A stretch of DNA of 64,000 bases from Candidatus Brocadia pituitae (GTDB lineage: Bacteria; Planctomycetota; Brocadiia; Brocadiales; Brocadiaceae): assembly GCA_017347445.1 (NCBI GenBank), contig AP021856.1, positions 310,001 to 374,000 of the forward strand. Reading direction: 5' to 3'. This document shows, piece after piece, positions 1 to 8,827 of this stretch. Under the pieces are notes generated by a model, which did no database searches, had not been told where the DNA came from, and saw only the letters and a list, made by a program, of their open reading frames with translations. Position numbers and translations under genes: made by a program. Within the stretch, counting starts at the first letter, position 1. Every line of letters starts with the position of its first letter.

Positions 1-320
1 TTCCCTGTCACTCTCACCTCTGAAAGCACATCAATTTCATTGACAGCATTGTTAGTAAAGTCAATCTTTACACTCGTTAAATTGAGTGGATGACACATCG
101 GAACCAGGGTACAGGTCTGTTTTGAGGCCATAATCCCTGCAACCCTGGCAACCTCCAGCACGTCTCCCTTTTGTATTTTTTTGTCCATAATAAGCTGGAA
201 GGTCTCAGGTTTCATAATAATCTTTGCATGGGCGATGGCAACCCTATCTGTGTCCTCTTTCTTGCTGACATCCACCATGCGGGATGCACCCTGTTCGTTA
301 AAATGGGTCAACTGTGTCAT
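1..320 (-). CDS. moaC: Cyclic pyranopterin monophosphate synthase MoaC (5' part, cut by window edge)
   Basis: MoaC converts the cyclised GTP intermediate made by MoaA into cyclic pyranopterin monophosphate, the first stable intermediate of molybdenum cofactor synthesis, in the cytoplasm. Translating the minus strand from the ATG at 320 gives about 106 residues without a stop. They start MTQLTHFNEQGASRMVDVS and contain the family hallmarks KKEDTDR, a GDVLEVARVAGIMA stretch, and TLVPMCHPL, whose Cys-His pair belongs to the active site. The reading frame runs off the left edge, so the C-terminal third is outside the window. MoaC fits an organism that uses molybdoenzymes such as nitrite oxidoreductase or formate dehydrogenase; that link is inference. 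Confidence 0.93.
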   Translation of the reverse strand, partial: MTQLTHFNEQGASRMVDVSKKEDTDRVAIAHAKIIMKPETFQLIMDKKIQKGDVLEVARVAGIMASKQTCTLVPMCHPLNLTSVKIDFTNNAVNEIDVLSEVRVTG

Positions 321-413
321 GGCCTGGTATTCACCCCCCCCTTTATTTTCCTCATAATAAAACAAACTAACTGGCTCGCAGCATTTCATCCAATGCTGAT
401 AAATAATCGTTTC

Positions 414-1271
414 CTATTTATCTTTCATCTTCCATATTCCATTCCAATCCGGGCTTGGGGGGCTCTTTGACAGGATTTCACATCGCTTTGCCATTACCGA
501 CCCTATCCCTAAGCCATATTCCTGGTAAATCTTTTGAAAGAGTTCCGCTGCTGTTGCCCATTCTTTTCTGCAATACCTCGAATATGCCTCAGAATATTCT
601 TTCTGGGAGTTTTTTTTTGTCTCAAATCTGGGGTCATTGTCAATAAGGATTTCAAATAGGGTGATAGGCTCCCGAAAACCCTTCAATATAATCCGGTCAA
701 TAAAACGATACGAAAACCTTTGGTCCGTGGATATGTAGCCTTCGGCAAATTTAAAAAAACGGTCAGAAACCAAGGCCCTGGCGTCATACAATCTGGATAA
801 TCCTTCAATCCTTGCCGCCTCATGGACACACCGGCCTACGGGATGATCGCGTTTGTCCAGCGGATAATAGATAAACGAAACTTCTCCTACCGTAATACCA
901 AAGCCGATATCAATTCTGGGTTTCAGGACACCCGCACCCTGGGAATCATTATAGATGCGCATGCGTTTTGTCAACCGGTAGATGTTTTCTAAAATGTACT
1001 TTGCATTATCCTCGGGAAATATTCCCATCACACCATCACCATATATTTCCGCATAGGTGTTTTCATGCCCTAAATAGAGTTCTTTATAGGACGTATCATG
1101 GACATCCATAATAAAATCTGCATAGGTAAAGGCTTTTTCTCCTGAACTTTCAATACCACGGTAGACACCTTGTTCAAAATCCATCAAGATATCTGTTGAA
1201 TTCCGAAGATCACAAAACATAACAATCCGTTTCGCATTTTCCGTTGGATATTTAATAGTACCATCCTCCAT
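414..1271 (-). CDS. Class III adenylate/guanylate cyclase domain protein
   Basis: A 285-residue soluble protein with a class III nucleotide cyclase homology domain over about residues 14-215. The first metal-binding segment is MFCDLRNST (Asp near residue 21) and the second is AEIYGDGVMGIF, giving the two metal-binding aspartates of the family. Further on, GITVGEV and HPVGRCVHEAARIEG match the conserved core. There is no membrane segment or receiver domain; the C-terminal 70 residues form a basic, helical extension. Whether it makes cAMP or cGMP cannot be read with confidence. The gene directly upstream on the same strand (1429-2016) is a cyclic-nucleotide-binding protein, so the two look like a synthase and effector pair. 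The start follows a G-rich ribosome-binding site. Confidence 0.82.
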   Translation of the reverse strand: MEDGTIKYPTENAKRIVMFCDLRNSTDILMDFEQGVYRGIESSGEKAFTYADFIMDVHDTSYKELYLGHENTYAEIYGDGVMGIFPEDNAKYILENIYRLTKRMRIYNDSQGAGVLKPRIDIGFGITVGEVSFIYYPLDKRDHPVGRCVHEAARIEGLSRLYDARALVSDRFFKFAEGYISTDQRFSYRFIDRIILKGFREPITLFEILIDNDPRFETKKNSQKEYSEAYSRYCRKEWATAAELFQKIYQEYGLGIGSVMAKRCEILSKSPPSPDWNGIWKMKDK

Positions 1272-1296
1272 TCCCCCTGTTTATGGCGTGAAAAAA

Positions 1297-1345
1297 ACAG
1301 GCCATCCAAGAATGCATGTTGTATTGAAATTCTCAGACAGCCTGT
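1297..1345. repeat. Imperfect inverted repeat related to the 13.5-kb element
   Basis: Arms ACAGGCCATCCAAGAAT (1297-1313) and ATTCTCAGACAGCCTGT (1329-1345) pair imperfectly around a 15-nt loop. The right arm differs by one base from the right terminal repeat of the 127-bp element at 13534-13660. It is probably a remnant of the same family. It sits between the cNMP-protein gene and the cyclase gene and could form a weak hairpin there. Confidence 0.55.
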
Positions 1346-1428
1346 ATTACTTACTTCTTCAAGTTTTTGAGGTTTAAGTGTGTCTCTTTAATAATATCAT
1401 CTTTAACCTGCTTTTACTTCCTGTATGC

Positions 1429-2016
1429 TCATTTGCATTTTTGAATCAATGTTGTAGATAATGAATCAATCGGTTTGGCCGCTTCTTCCAGTTGGGACAC
1501 AAGTTTTATACTTCCGTCCATGGCAGAAACAAAACGTTCAATCATCAGGCCAACGACCTTGCGTAAGATATCAGGCATTTTTTCAACCTCTTTTTCAAAA
1601 AGCCTGGGATCAATCATCCGCCCTTTGATAGTTAATATCTCATGCAAACAATTCGTCAAACGGCTATAGACATCACTAAGGTAAAAGAAGTCCTGAGTCA
1701 TTTTGTCGAGTTTGACGCGTACTTCGGGAGAGAGTTTGTTGATAGCTTCCATAAAGGTGTCTTTGGTAATCATCCCTACGAGCACATCGCCATCTGCTGT
1801 CACAGAAGCGGTTCTCTTTGCCATACCGAAAAAACTCATTTCCCCAAAAATATCGCCTTCCTTTAGGGTGCCAACAAGCACCTGTTTATTGTTGATATTT
1901 TTCCAGACCTTGGCCCTGCCGGACTGTAAAACATAGGCATAATATGCCCAACTCCCCTCTTCTAAAATAATACTGCCATCCTTTATCTTCTCCGTCCTGC
2001 TAATGAACTGCTCCAT
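1429..2016 (-). CDS. Cyclic-nucleotide-binding domain protein without HTH
   Basis: A 195-residue protein whose first ~115 residues are a CRP-type cNMP-binding domain. The phosphate-binding cassette reads FGEMSFFGMAKRTASV, with the Glu that contacts ribose and the Arg that contacts the cyclic phosphate both kept, so ligand binding is plausible. The C-terminal ~80 residues are helical and amphipathic, with no recognisable helix-turn-helix, so this is not a typical CRP/FNR transcription factor. It lies upstream of, and probably shares a transcript with, the class III cyclase at 414-1271. The start at 2016 is preceded by an AAAGGAGCG Shine-Dalgarno on the minus strand. Confidence 0.85.
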   Translation of the reverse strand: MEQFISRTEKIKDGSIILEEGSWAYYAYVLQSGRAKVWKNINNKQVLVGTLKEGDIFGEMSFFGMAKRTASVTADGDVLVGMITKDTFMEAINKLSPEVRVKLDKMTQDFFYLSDVYSRLTNCLHEILTIKGRMIDPRLFEKEVEKMPDILRKVVGLMIERFVSAMDGSIKLVSQLEEAAKPIDSLSTTLIQKCK

Positions 2017-2538
2017 AAACGCTCCTTTGTATTAATTTAAGGTTTAGGAATTTCAAAGCTGAGATTCTTCGGCCTTTTCACTTCCTCAGAACGGCAGAAT
2101 AATGTGAAAATGTCATTCTGCGCGGAGCGAAGAATCTAATTTTGTGAATTTTCCAAATCGACGGGATATTCACACACTTCGGTATGGTTTTGATGACGTT
2201 TTCGTTTCCATCGTCGTTGTTAGAGTTCGTGATTTTTTGATATCTCAGCGAAGGCATATTATCAAAATAATTAACTTTCAAGTCAACACAAATCCCTGAA
2301 ATCTGCAAGACACCTTGATAGGCAAAAGGACAGCCGTCAGGATGTGGACTTATCACAGACCTCGCTCTCATAGGATTCATAACCATATTCCGTGAAACCT
2401 GAAGGAGATACTACCCTGCTCGCTGTCACGACAATTTTTTGTTTGACAATTTATATTTTTCCTATATCTTTACCTTTTTGAGGTTTTGTTAAGATTTCTT
2501 TGTCCGCAGAATTAAATCGCTAAGGAGTTTTCTGTTCT
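2017..2538. other. Intergenic region between divergent genes, with a dispersed palindrome
   Basis: No convincing gene. A short inverted repeat runs from AGATTCTTCG (2062-2071) to CGAAGAATCT (2128-2137). This resembles the dispersed 'cgaagaatct' palindromes common in environmental genomes. The only long frame here, on the minus strand at 2078-2386, crosses this repeat and has no protein signature. The right part holds the promoter-like site of the next gene. Confidence 0.6.
2443..2470 (+). promoter_or_regulatory. Candidate sigma-70-type promoter
   Basis: A perfect TTGACA -35 box (2443-2448), a 16-bp spacer and a TATCTT -10-like box (2465-2470) lie about 70 bp upstream of the ATG at 2539. This is a consensus match only. 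Confidence 0.35.
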
Positions 2539-2928
2539 ATGAGTCCTCTTTCAAAAAATTTTGTGCGTGCAAGCCTGATTTACTTTTTCATCGCAGCCAT
2601 TCTTGGTATTATCATGATTTCTATGAAGAGCTACCCGGCACAATTACTCTTCACCCATGTCCATCTCAATCTTCTTGGATGGATGTCAATGATGATTTTT
2701 GGCGTTGGGTACCATATCTTGCCGAGATTCTCAGGAACTCCGCTTGCCTATCCCAAAATAGGCACCCTCCAATTCTATCTTGCAAACATTGGCCTGGTAG
2801 GATTGGTGTGTTTCCGTCCAATCCATCCACTTGCGGAAATATTTGCAGGTTTGCTCGTGGTGTCTGTTGGTTTGTTTGTGTTTAATATCTGGATGAGTAT
2901 GATACCGCCTAAGCCTGAACCTGAATAG
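2539..2928 (+). CDS. Small heme-copper-oxidase subunit I-like membrane protein
   Basis: A 129-residue protein with four predicted hydrophobic segments (about residues 11-28, 34-57, 78-94 and 101-119). The segment HVHLNLLGWMSMM followed by GVGYHILPRF resembles the start of CcoN/NorB-type subunits, where such histidines bind heme. It is far too short to be a full oxidase or nitric oxide reductase subunit, so it is a single-module relative of the kind often annotated as cbb3-type subunit I-like. Its function is unknown; heme binding is possible because the H-x-H and G-Y-H motifs are kept. An AAGGAG ribosome-binding site sits 12 nt upstream. No partner oxidase gene is adjacent. Confidence 0.7.
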   Translation: MSPLSKNFVRASLIYFFIAAILGIIMISMKSYPAQLLFTHVHLNLLGWMSMMIFGVGYHILPRFSGTPLAYPKIGTLQFYLANIGLVGLVCFRPIHPLAEIFAGLLVVSVGLFVFNIWMSMIPPKPEPE

Positions 2929-3216
2929 GCATCTGTGCACAACTATCTTCCATACATGAGCCAGCGGTAATAGACAATCAATTTTCTCATACCATAGGAG
3001 CGGAATTGAAAACCGTAAGGTTGTTTAAGAATTATTCCTTCATCCCTGTTTCCCCGTTTTTATTGCAAATTTCACCTATGCTCAACAAACAGCATATTTG
3101 TTTAGTAAAATTAACAAGATTATGGACTCGTTTATAGGCGTCCGTAATTTTAAAGATAAAATTTTTATACGTTTGAGGCAATGCCTCGATAAAATACCAA
3201 AAGGAGATTTTTGAGA

Positions 3217-5142
3217 ATGTACACAATAGGAATTGATATTGGTTCAATGTCAACCAATGGAGTTCTGATAAATGAGAAAAAAGAGATTCTTTCATCAATC
3301 ATAATACCAACCGGCGCCAGCAGCAAGAAGGCTGCTGATAAAATCTTTCAACAGATACTTACCGAAAACAAGCTGTCTGCAAGTGATATTGATTATATTG
3401 TTGCCACCGGCTATGGGCGTATTAAGGTGCCGTTTGCCAATGAAGTAGTAACAGAAATAACCTGTCATGCTAAGGGTGCAAACTACTATTTTCCCATGGC
3501 AAGAACAATCATTGACATTGGTGGACAAGACAGCAAGGTCATTAAGGTCGATGCGAATGGAAATGTCCTCGACTTTGTTATGAATGACAAGTGTGCTGCC
3601 GGAACGGGACGGTTTCTTGAGGTTATGGCCAGAACCCTGGAGATCGATCTGGAAGAAATGGGACCAATTTCGTTGAACGGAAAGAACAATGTTTCCGTCA
3701 GCAGTCTTTGTACGGTATTTGCAGAATCCGAGGTGGTATCCCTCATTGGTGCAGATCACAAAACGGCGGATATTTGCAAAGGCTTACACATTTCCATCGC
3801 CAAACGCATCACCGCACAGCTCAAGAGGATTGGGCTGGAAGAAGAGATTGTCATGACAGGCGGCGTTGCAAAGAATATCGGTGTTGTAACAGAGATAGAG
3901 AAACATCTTGGTTGCAAAATCAAGATTTCAGAAGAACCACAAATCAATGGAGCGCTTGGGGCGGCATTGATTGCCCTGGAAAAGGCACGGGCAAAAACCA
4001 ATAACCCTGTCTCGGTGTCCGTTTCTGTCTCCGGAAATACACAAACCGAAGCTTCCGTAACAGAATTTTCCATTGAGGACCACGCCTTACCGAAAATCGG
4101 GTATTTTTGTTCCTATACTCCGGTAGAACTTATTCGCGCCGCCGGATTCCATCCGGTCAGAATTAAGGGTTCGGAACAGGAATCGAGCACTGCAAACGAG
4201 ATGCTTTGCGGCAATATCTGCCCTTATATCAAGGCTGTTGTTGATCAAAAAGTCAATGGCCAGCTGGAAGATTTTAAAGGAATGGTGTTTGTCAATTCGT
4301 GTGACGGGATGAGACGGCTGTATGATGCATGGATAAAATTAGATAATGGAAAAAAGTCGTTTAACTATATCTTAGATATTCCAAAAAATACCGATGATGC
4401 CGCAGTTTTTTATTACGCAAACCTGCTCAAAAACTTCAAAGAAAAACTGGAAACATTTTTCATGCTGAAGATCAATCAGGATGACATTAACCAGAGTATT
4501 ACCATCTACAATGCGGTGAGGGAAAAAGTCCGGGTGTTTTTACAAAAGTACTGGAATGGCTATCTCGGACAATCCGGTTATGAGATCTTTTCCCTGTTAA
4601 AGAAGGGCGCTAATGCAGTGCCGGAGAAATTCCAGTCCTATTTGACCCATCTGATGAAACAAAGGGAAGGTATACGTGATACCCGGGACATACCCAGGCT
4701 CTTCGTCTGGGGGAGTATTATGGAAAACGAAAAGATCATGAAGATTATAGAAGACGCCGGTTCAAAGGTAATTGCAGAGGATTTATGCAATGGCAGCCGC
4801 TACTTTGACGCCCAAGTTCATGTCAGCGACGACCCCATCCTGTCCATTGCCAGGAGGTATATCCTGCGATCTCCGTGCTCCCGGATGGTTAACATCTTTG
4901 ACAGGATTAATAATGTGCTGACCACGATGCAGGAAAGATCAATTCATGGGGCGATTTATCACACACTCAAATTTTGTGATCACAATCTCCTGGATTACCC
5001 TATGATAAAAAAGACGTTCCACGAGAAAAATATTCCCCTCCTTCATCTCAATTGTGATTATTCCCTGAGCAGCGAAGGCCAAATAAAAACAAGGGTTGAA
5101 GCATTTCTTGAACAATTAACCAGTACCTCCAGGAAAGAGTAA
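3217..5142 (+). CDS. Activase-dehydratase fusion (BadF/HgdC-type ATPase plus HgdB-like domain)
   Basis: A protein of about 641 residues joining two modules. Residues 1-255 form a BadF/BadG/BcrA/BcrD-type ATPase: IGIDIGSMST phosphate loop, DIGGQDSK, NDKCAAGTGRF and SSLCTVFAESE, whose two Cys are the ligands of the intersubunit [4Fe-4S] cluster, and MTGGVAKN. Residues ~290-640 are a 2-hydroxyacyl-CoA dehydratase/benzoyl-CoA reductase subunit-like domain. In this family the ATPase drives single low-potential electrons into the dehydratase or reductase. A TTG six bases upstream could also start the frame; ATG is preferred, with AAGGAG 10 nt before it. The gene for a second dehydratase-like subunit begins 7 bp downstream. 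The substrate is unknown. Confidence 0.88.
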   Translation: MYTIGIDIGSMSTNGVLINEKKEILSSIIIPTGASSKKAADKIFQQILTENKLSASDIDYIVATGYGRIKVPFANEVVTEITCHAKGANYYFPMARTIIDIGGQDSKVIKVDANGNVLDFVMNDKCAAGTGRFLEVMARTLEIDLEEMGPISLNGKNNVSVSSLCTVFAESEVVSLIGADHKTADICKGLHISIAKRITAQLKRIGLEEEIVMTGGVAKNIGVVTEIEKHLGCKIKISEEPQINGALGAALIALEKARAKTNNPVSVSVSVSGNTQTEASVTEFSIEDHALPKIGYFCSYTPVELIRAAGFHPVRIKGSEQESSTANEMLCGNICPYIKAVVDQKVNGQLEDFKGMVFVNSCDGMRRLYDAWIKLDNGKKSFNYILDIPKNTDDAAVFYYANLLKNFKEKLETFFMLKINQDDINQSITIYNAVREKVRVFLQKYWNGYLGQSGYEIFSLLKKGANAVPEKFQSYLTHLMKQREGIRDTRDIPRLFVWGSIMENEKIMKIIEDAGSKVIAEDLCNGSRYFDAQVHVSDDPILSIARRYILRSPCSRMVNIFDRINNVLTTMQERSIHGAIYHTLKFCDHNLLDYPMIKKTFHEKNIPLLHLNCDYSLSSEGQIKTRVEAFLEQLTSTSRKE

Positions 5143-5149
5143 GTAAAAC

Positions 5150-6493
5150 ATGACGTCAATTCGTAAATATAAGGAATGGTTAGTGCCACTCCGTCGTCGT
5201 TTTTCTCCGATGTTGTTTCGTGAACTTTTGCGGTTTCTGCGGGTCTATTCTTTTTTCTTCCGGGGAAATAAAAAGAAAGAATTGGTTTCCCTGCGCGTTC
5301 AGACCCGTGTCGGCGTAAAGCATCTGTATAAGGTGTATGCCAACCCGAAACGAACTGTTTGGACGACGATGTTCGTTCCATCAGAAATGCTGTTTGCCAT
5401 GGGACTGTATCCTTTTTGCCTGGAAATTGGCGCGGCGCTCTTTGCTGGTTTGGGACAAAGCTCGAAGGGGCTTATGGAGGCTGAGTCATATGGAGTTCCC
5501 ACGGATATCTGCACCTTTCACCGGTCCGCAATCGGGCACACCTTCAGAGATCTTTTTCCCAAAAACATCCTCCAGGTGGCCACGACAACGCTTTGTGATA
5601 ACAATACCAAGACGATGAAGATATGCGAGTCTGTGTCGGGAAAAGAGACCATCGTTATTGACGTGCCTTATGAGGCAGATGATTATTCGGTTCAATATCT
5701 TGCGAAACAACTGGAAGATTTTGCTTGCCGGCTAGAAGAGATCTCAGGAAGGAAGATGGAACAAGCGGCACTTGAAAAAGCAATTGATTACGCAAACCAA
5801 ACACGGGAAAAGATGCTCGAAATCAACGAATTGAGAAAAGATCCGTTTTGTCCCCTCCCTGGTAGCAATGCATTAGGGTTTATGTTTCCGGCATATTTGT
5901 TAATTGGCTCGAAACTATCCGTGGAGTTTTTCTCTGCGCTGGCTGCTGAATTACGTGAGAAAACTGAAGAAAACAAGAAGAAAGGGTGCCCTTCTCCCCG
6001 AAAAGATCTGATCAGGATTCTTTGGTTAGAATTAAAGCCTTATTTTAAGGTCGATTTCCTGACAAAATTAGAACAGGAGCAAGGAGTCAGGATTGTTTTT
6101 GAGGAAACCAATTACGTGTACTGGGACAAGCTTGATCCGCACAGACCCTATGAAAGCCTTGCAAAGAAGCTCATTACCAGCCACTATAATGGTCCATTGG
6201 AGCGACGTATTGAGATAACCAGGAAGCTTGCCAGAGAGTATCAGGTTGACGGCGTAGTGGTATTTTCATCCTGGGGCTGCAGACGCAATAATGCTGCTGT
6301 GCCCACGCTGAAAAGGGAATTGAATAAGATCGGCTACCCCCTCCTCAGTCTTGACGGAGATTGTATCGATGATCACAATTATATGCCGGGACAATTCTCC
6401 ACACGGATAGAAGGCTTTTTAGAGATGTTACGGGGAAGGAAAACATCCGAGAACCTTCCACAACCAGAAATATGTGAAGTGGGGGTAAGTTAA
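5150..6493 (+). CDS. 2-hydroxyacyl-CoA dehydratase / benzoyl-CoA reductase-like subunit
   Basis: A 447-residue cytosolic protein of the HgdB/BcrB/BcrC family. Recognisable stretches are VPSEMLFAMGLYPFCLE near residue 76 (usual substrate-pocket start), a middle helical section, and VDGVVVFSSWGCRRNN followed by LDGDCIDDHNY near the C-terminus; Cys residues in these segments are candidate cluster ligands. It follows the activase-dehydratase fusion by 7 bp and is surely co-transcribed, giving a complete two-gene activase/dehydratase set. In known systems such enzymes dehydrate 2-hydroxyacyl-CoAs or reduce aromatic or unsaturated acyl-CoAs using ATP. The reaction here cannot be assigned. Confidence 0.85.
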   Translation: MTSIRKYKEWLVPLRRRFSPMLFRELLRFLRVYSFFFRGNKKKELVSLRVQTRVGVKHLYKVYANPKRTVWTTMFVPSEMLFAMGLYPFCLEIGAALFAGLGQSSKGLMEAESYGVPTDICTFHRSAIGHTFRDLFPKNILQVATTTLCDNNTKTMKICESVSGKETIVIDVPYEADDYSVQYLAKQLEDFACRLEEISGRKMEQAALEKAIDYANQTREKMLEINELRKDPFCPLPGSNALGFMFPAYLLIGSKLSVEFFSALAAELREKTEENKKKGCPSPRKDLIRILWLELKPYFKVDFLTKLEQEQGVRIVFEETNYVYWDKLDPHRPYESLAKKLITSHYNGPLERRIEITRKLAREYQVDGVVVFSSWGCRRNNAAVPTLKRELNKIGYPLLSLDGDCIDDHNYMPGQFSTRIEGFLEMLRGRKTSENLPQPEICEVGVS

Positions 6494-6497
6494 AAGG

Positions 6498-7580
6498 TTA
6501 TTCGCTTTCATCTCTGCAACCTGCAAGGCCTGCCACGACTTTTTCCAGGATACTCACTACGTACGCAAGCCGGTCGTAATCAATTTTTTCCGGGGTGTCT
6601 TCCTGCGTATGATACCAGGGATAGCGAAACGGGGCAGTGTCCGTCACCATAATGCCAGAATAGCCTTCCTGCCAGAATGACCATTGGTCTGACCAACCCA
6701 CCCCGGTAATCATTTCAGGTAATGCAGCGGCCTCGGATGGAAATTGAGCATGGCGGCGAAATAACTCAACAACCTCACGTACAAGCTTCCGTGATTTGAT
6801 GTTTCCAACAAACGCTATAAAATTTCCCGTAGTCGGATAAACCAAACCAAGCGGAAGGACTGGATAATGCTGACTCCCTTCTGTGGTTGAATAATATCCG
6901 ATGGTCTCAAGGCTAAGCATAGAGATGATGTTCTCATTCCGCTGACGGCACCGCTTTGCGTAAACCAAACTACCCATATCTTTACTTTGGAAATAGGGTG
7001 GTTCTTCGTTGACGAATGTAACAAAACGGAGCGTCCGCTGCGTTTGCTTACCGGCAAAGAGTCGTGCTAATGCCAGAACGGCCGCCGTTCCCGATGCATT
7101 GTCATCAGCCCCCGGTGCACCTTCAAGCGAGTCGTAGTGCCCGCCGATTACCACAATTTCTCCCGGCCTTTCAGAACCGGTAATCTCACCTTCAAGATTA
7201 TAACATCTTCGACCTCGCAAACTGCTCAAACTCACTTCATAGCCTTGACGGGAGACCTTAAAGCCTGCTTGTTGCAACGATGCTTCAATAAAATCTGCCG
7301 CAACAGCAAGATTTTTGTAGTTCGTTCTGACATTGCGGTCGCCGATCTCTCCGGCTAATTTGTGCACATCTTCCCGCAAAGTTTGCCTCAATAATTTTTG
7401 TTCCTCTGTCAGGGCGGGCATTGGCCTCTGATAGTTTTTGCCTGGCATTCGAAACATAACGCACCACACCCCAATGCAAACAAGAGCAACGACAGGAATA
7501 ACGTAAACAAGAGAAATTTTATGCCGCCAGTCCTTCTTTATAGATGAGACAGGAAATCTTTGTCCTGACAAACGTTTCAC
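6498..7580 (-). CDS. M28-family zinc peptidase, membrane-anchored
   Basis: A 360-residue protein. Residues ~22-46 form one hydrophobic segment after a basic N-terminus, indicating a signal anchor and an extracytoplasmic enzyme. The catalytic domain has the M28 metal sites: GGHYDS (His, Asp), GADDNASGTAA (bridging Asp), FVNEEPPYF (catalytic Glu pair), and YPWYHTQEDTPEKID near the end (final His ligand). M28 enzymes are aminopeptidases or glutaminyl-cyclase-like enzymes. Its stop lies 4 bp from the convergent dehydratase stop, so the two genes share a terminator region. Confidence 0.87.
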   Translation of the reverse strand: MKRLSGQRFPVSSIKKDWRHKISLVYVIPVVALVCIGVWCVMFRMPGKNYQRPMPALTEEQKLLRQTLREDVHKLAGEIGDRNVRTNYKNLAVAADFIEASLQQAGFKVSRQGYEVSLSSLRGRRCYNLEGEITGSERPGEIVVIGGHYDSLEGAPGADDNASGTAAVLALARLFAGKQTQRTLRFVTFVNEEPPYFQSKDMGSLVYAKRCRQRNENIISMLSLETIGYYSTTEGSQHYPVLPLGLVYPTTGNFIAFVGNIKSRKLVREVVELFRRHAQFPSEAAALPEMITGVGWSDQWSFWQEGYSGIMVTDTAPFRYPWYHTQEDTPEKIDYDRLAYVVSILEKVVAGLAGCRDESE

Positions 7581-7641
7581 CGCGGTGACTATCTCAGGAT
7601 ATTACTAATGGTAAAACATTATTTGTAGGCGAAATACCTCT

Positions 7642-8388
7642 TTATGAGTCATGGTTATATTTCACTTCGATGAGGCACAGGCCTTTTGCAGGCGCTGTGG
7701 GACCTGCGAGGTTCCTGTTCTTTGCACCTAAGATATCCTTCATGCTTTCCACCATAATTTTTCCCCTTCCCACCTCGATAAGAGTGCCTACCATTGTTCT
7801 CACCATGTTATACAGAAAACCATTCGCCTCAACAGTAAAATAGAGATATTTCCCCTCTCTGGTAATCTCCAGCCTTTTTACCGTGCGTATCCGGTTTTTC
7901 CCCTGAAGTGCACTTGTGGTGAAGGATGTAAAATCGTGAGTGCCTATGAGATACTGTGCAGCGTACAGCATTTTCTCTGCATTCAGCAGGAGGCCGCAGA
8001 CATAGCAAAAATTGCGATTGAGCGAGGTTCTTATCCAGTTATTAAGAAGCGTATATCGGTAGATCTTTGATTGGGCATCATATTGAGCATGAAAAGATAC
8101 CGGTACATCAGCCGCACCTTTTACGGTGATATCGTGAGGGAGATAGAAATTGATGGCATGAATCAGCCGCTTGGATGGAACAGAGGATGTAGTTTTAAAG
8201 TTTGCTACCTGACCCAGGGCGTGTACTCCTGAATCGGTCCGGCTGGCGCCATAAATTTTAACCGGCTCCTGAACGACCTGTTCTACCGCCTTTGAAAGCA
8301 TTTCCTGGACGGTTTTCTGGTCATTCTGCCATTGCCAGCCTGCGTATTGCGTACCGTCATATTCTATTAAAAGCCGTATGTTACGCAT
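7642..8388 (-). CDS. truA: tRNA pseudouridine(38-40) synthase TruA
   Basis: TruA isomerises uridines 38-40 in the anticodon stem-loop of many tRNAs. The 248 residues match the usual length. The N-terminus IRLLIEYDGTQYAGWQWQ is typical, the catalytic motif GASRTDSGVHALGQ carries the nucleophilic Asp (about residue 52), and GFLYNMVRTMVGTLIEVG near residue 190 is the conserved C-terminal signature. The gene stands alone on its strand, upstream of the M28 peptidase gene. Confidence 0.96.
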   Translation of the reverse strand: MRNIRLLIEYDGTQYAGWQWQNDQKTVQEMLSKAVEQVVQEPVKIYGASRTDSGVHALGQVANFKTTSSVPSKRLIHAINFYLPHDITVKGAADVPVSFHAQYDAQSKIYRYTLLNNWIRTSLNRNFCYVCGLLLNAEKMLYAAQYLIGTHDFTSFTTSALQGKNRIRTVKRLEITREGKYLYFTVEANGFLYNMVRTMVGTLIEVGRGKIMVESMKDILGAKNRNLAGPTAPAKGLCLIEVKYNHDS

Positions 8389-8827
8389 AGGCTAAATGAG
8401 CATTGTAAAGATGTACTCCCCGCAACTAAATCCCCCCTGGCCGGTAGAACAAGCGTTCCCGTTTGTCATTATGATATCACCCGGGCGGCTGACCTGCCTC
8501 ATGGTTTTGAGGGTTGCAAAATACTTGTAAAAAAATTGAAACAAAAAAGATAGGTACAATCAACCAAAAAAACACCTTTCCCATATCTGTTTTTACTCAA
8601 AATAGGTCTGAATTTTTACCGCAGTCCACTGCGCTATCGTCCGGGGTCAGCAGGGTTTTGAGAATATGGGCAGAAAATCACCATATTGAGACAGCATTAT
8701 TCGGACAAAAACATTTTAACCGGCATTGCTTTTGTGGATTGACATTGTCATGAAAAATTGGAATACTATCCAATTCTTAATAAAAGCAGAGGTAGGTGTA
8801 TCATTTATCTGGAATGAGGAGAAGACT
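8389..8827. other. Intergenic region between truA and the YceI gene
   Basis: This 439-bp stretch has no supported gene. It contains one copy (8428-8508) of a dispersed repeat also found at 11973-12052. A 79-residue plus-strand frame at 8514-8753 has low-complexity composition and no family signature, and I leave it out. Confidence 0.6.
8428..8508 (+). repeat. Dispersed ~80-bp repeat, copy 1
   Basis: It starts AAATCCCCCCTGG, includes GTAGAACAAGCGTTCCC and TGTCATTATGATATCA, and ends CCTCATGGTTTT. The copy at 11973-12052 matches over the whole length at roughly four positions in five, in the same orientation. No coding role is seen. Confidence 0.7.

Noticed and set aside
2078-2386. 102-codon minus-strand frame in the 2-kb intergenic region
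   Set aside because: It crosses a dispersed palindrome, has no recognisable domain or ribosome-binding site, and its composition is unlike neighbouring genes.
8514-8753. 79-codon plus-strand frame before the YceI gene
   Set aside because: No ribosome-binding site and no family features; the YceI start at 8828 has a strong site of its own.
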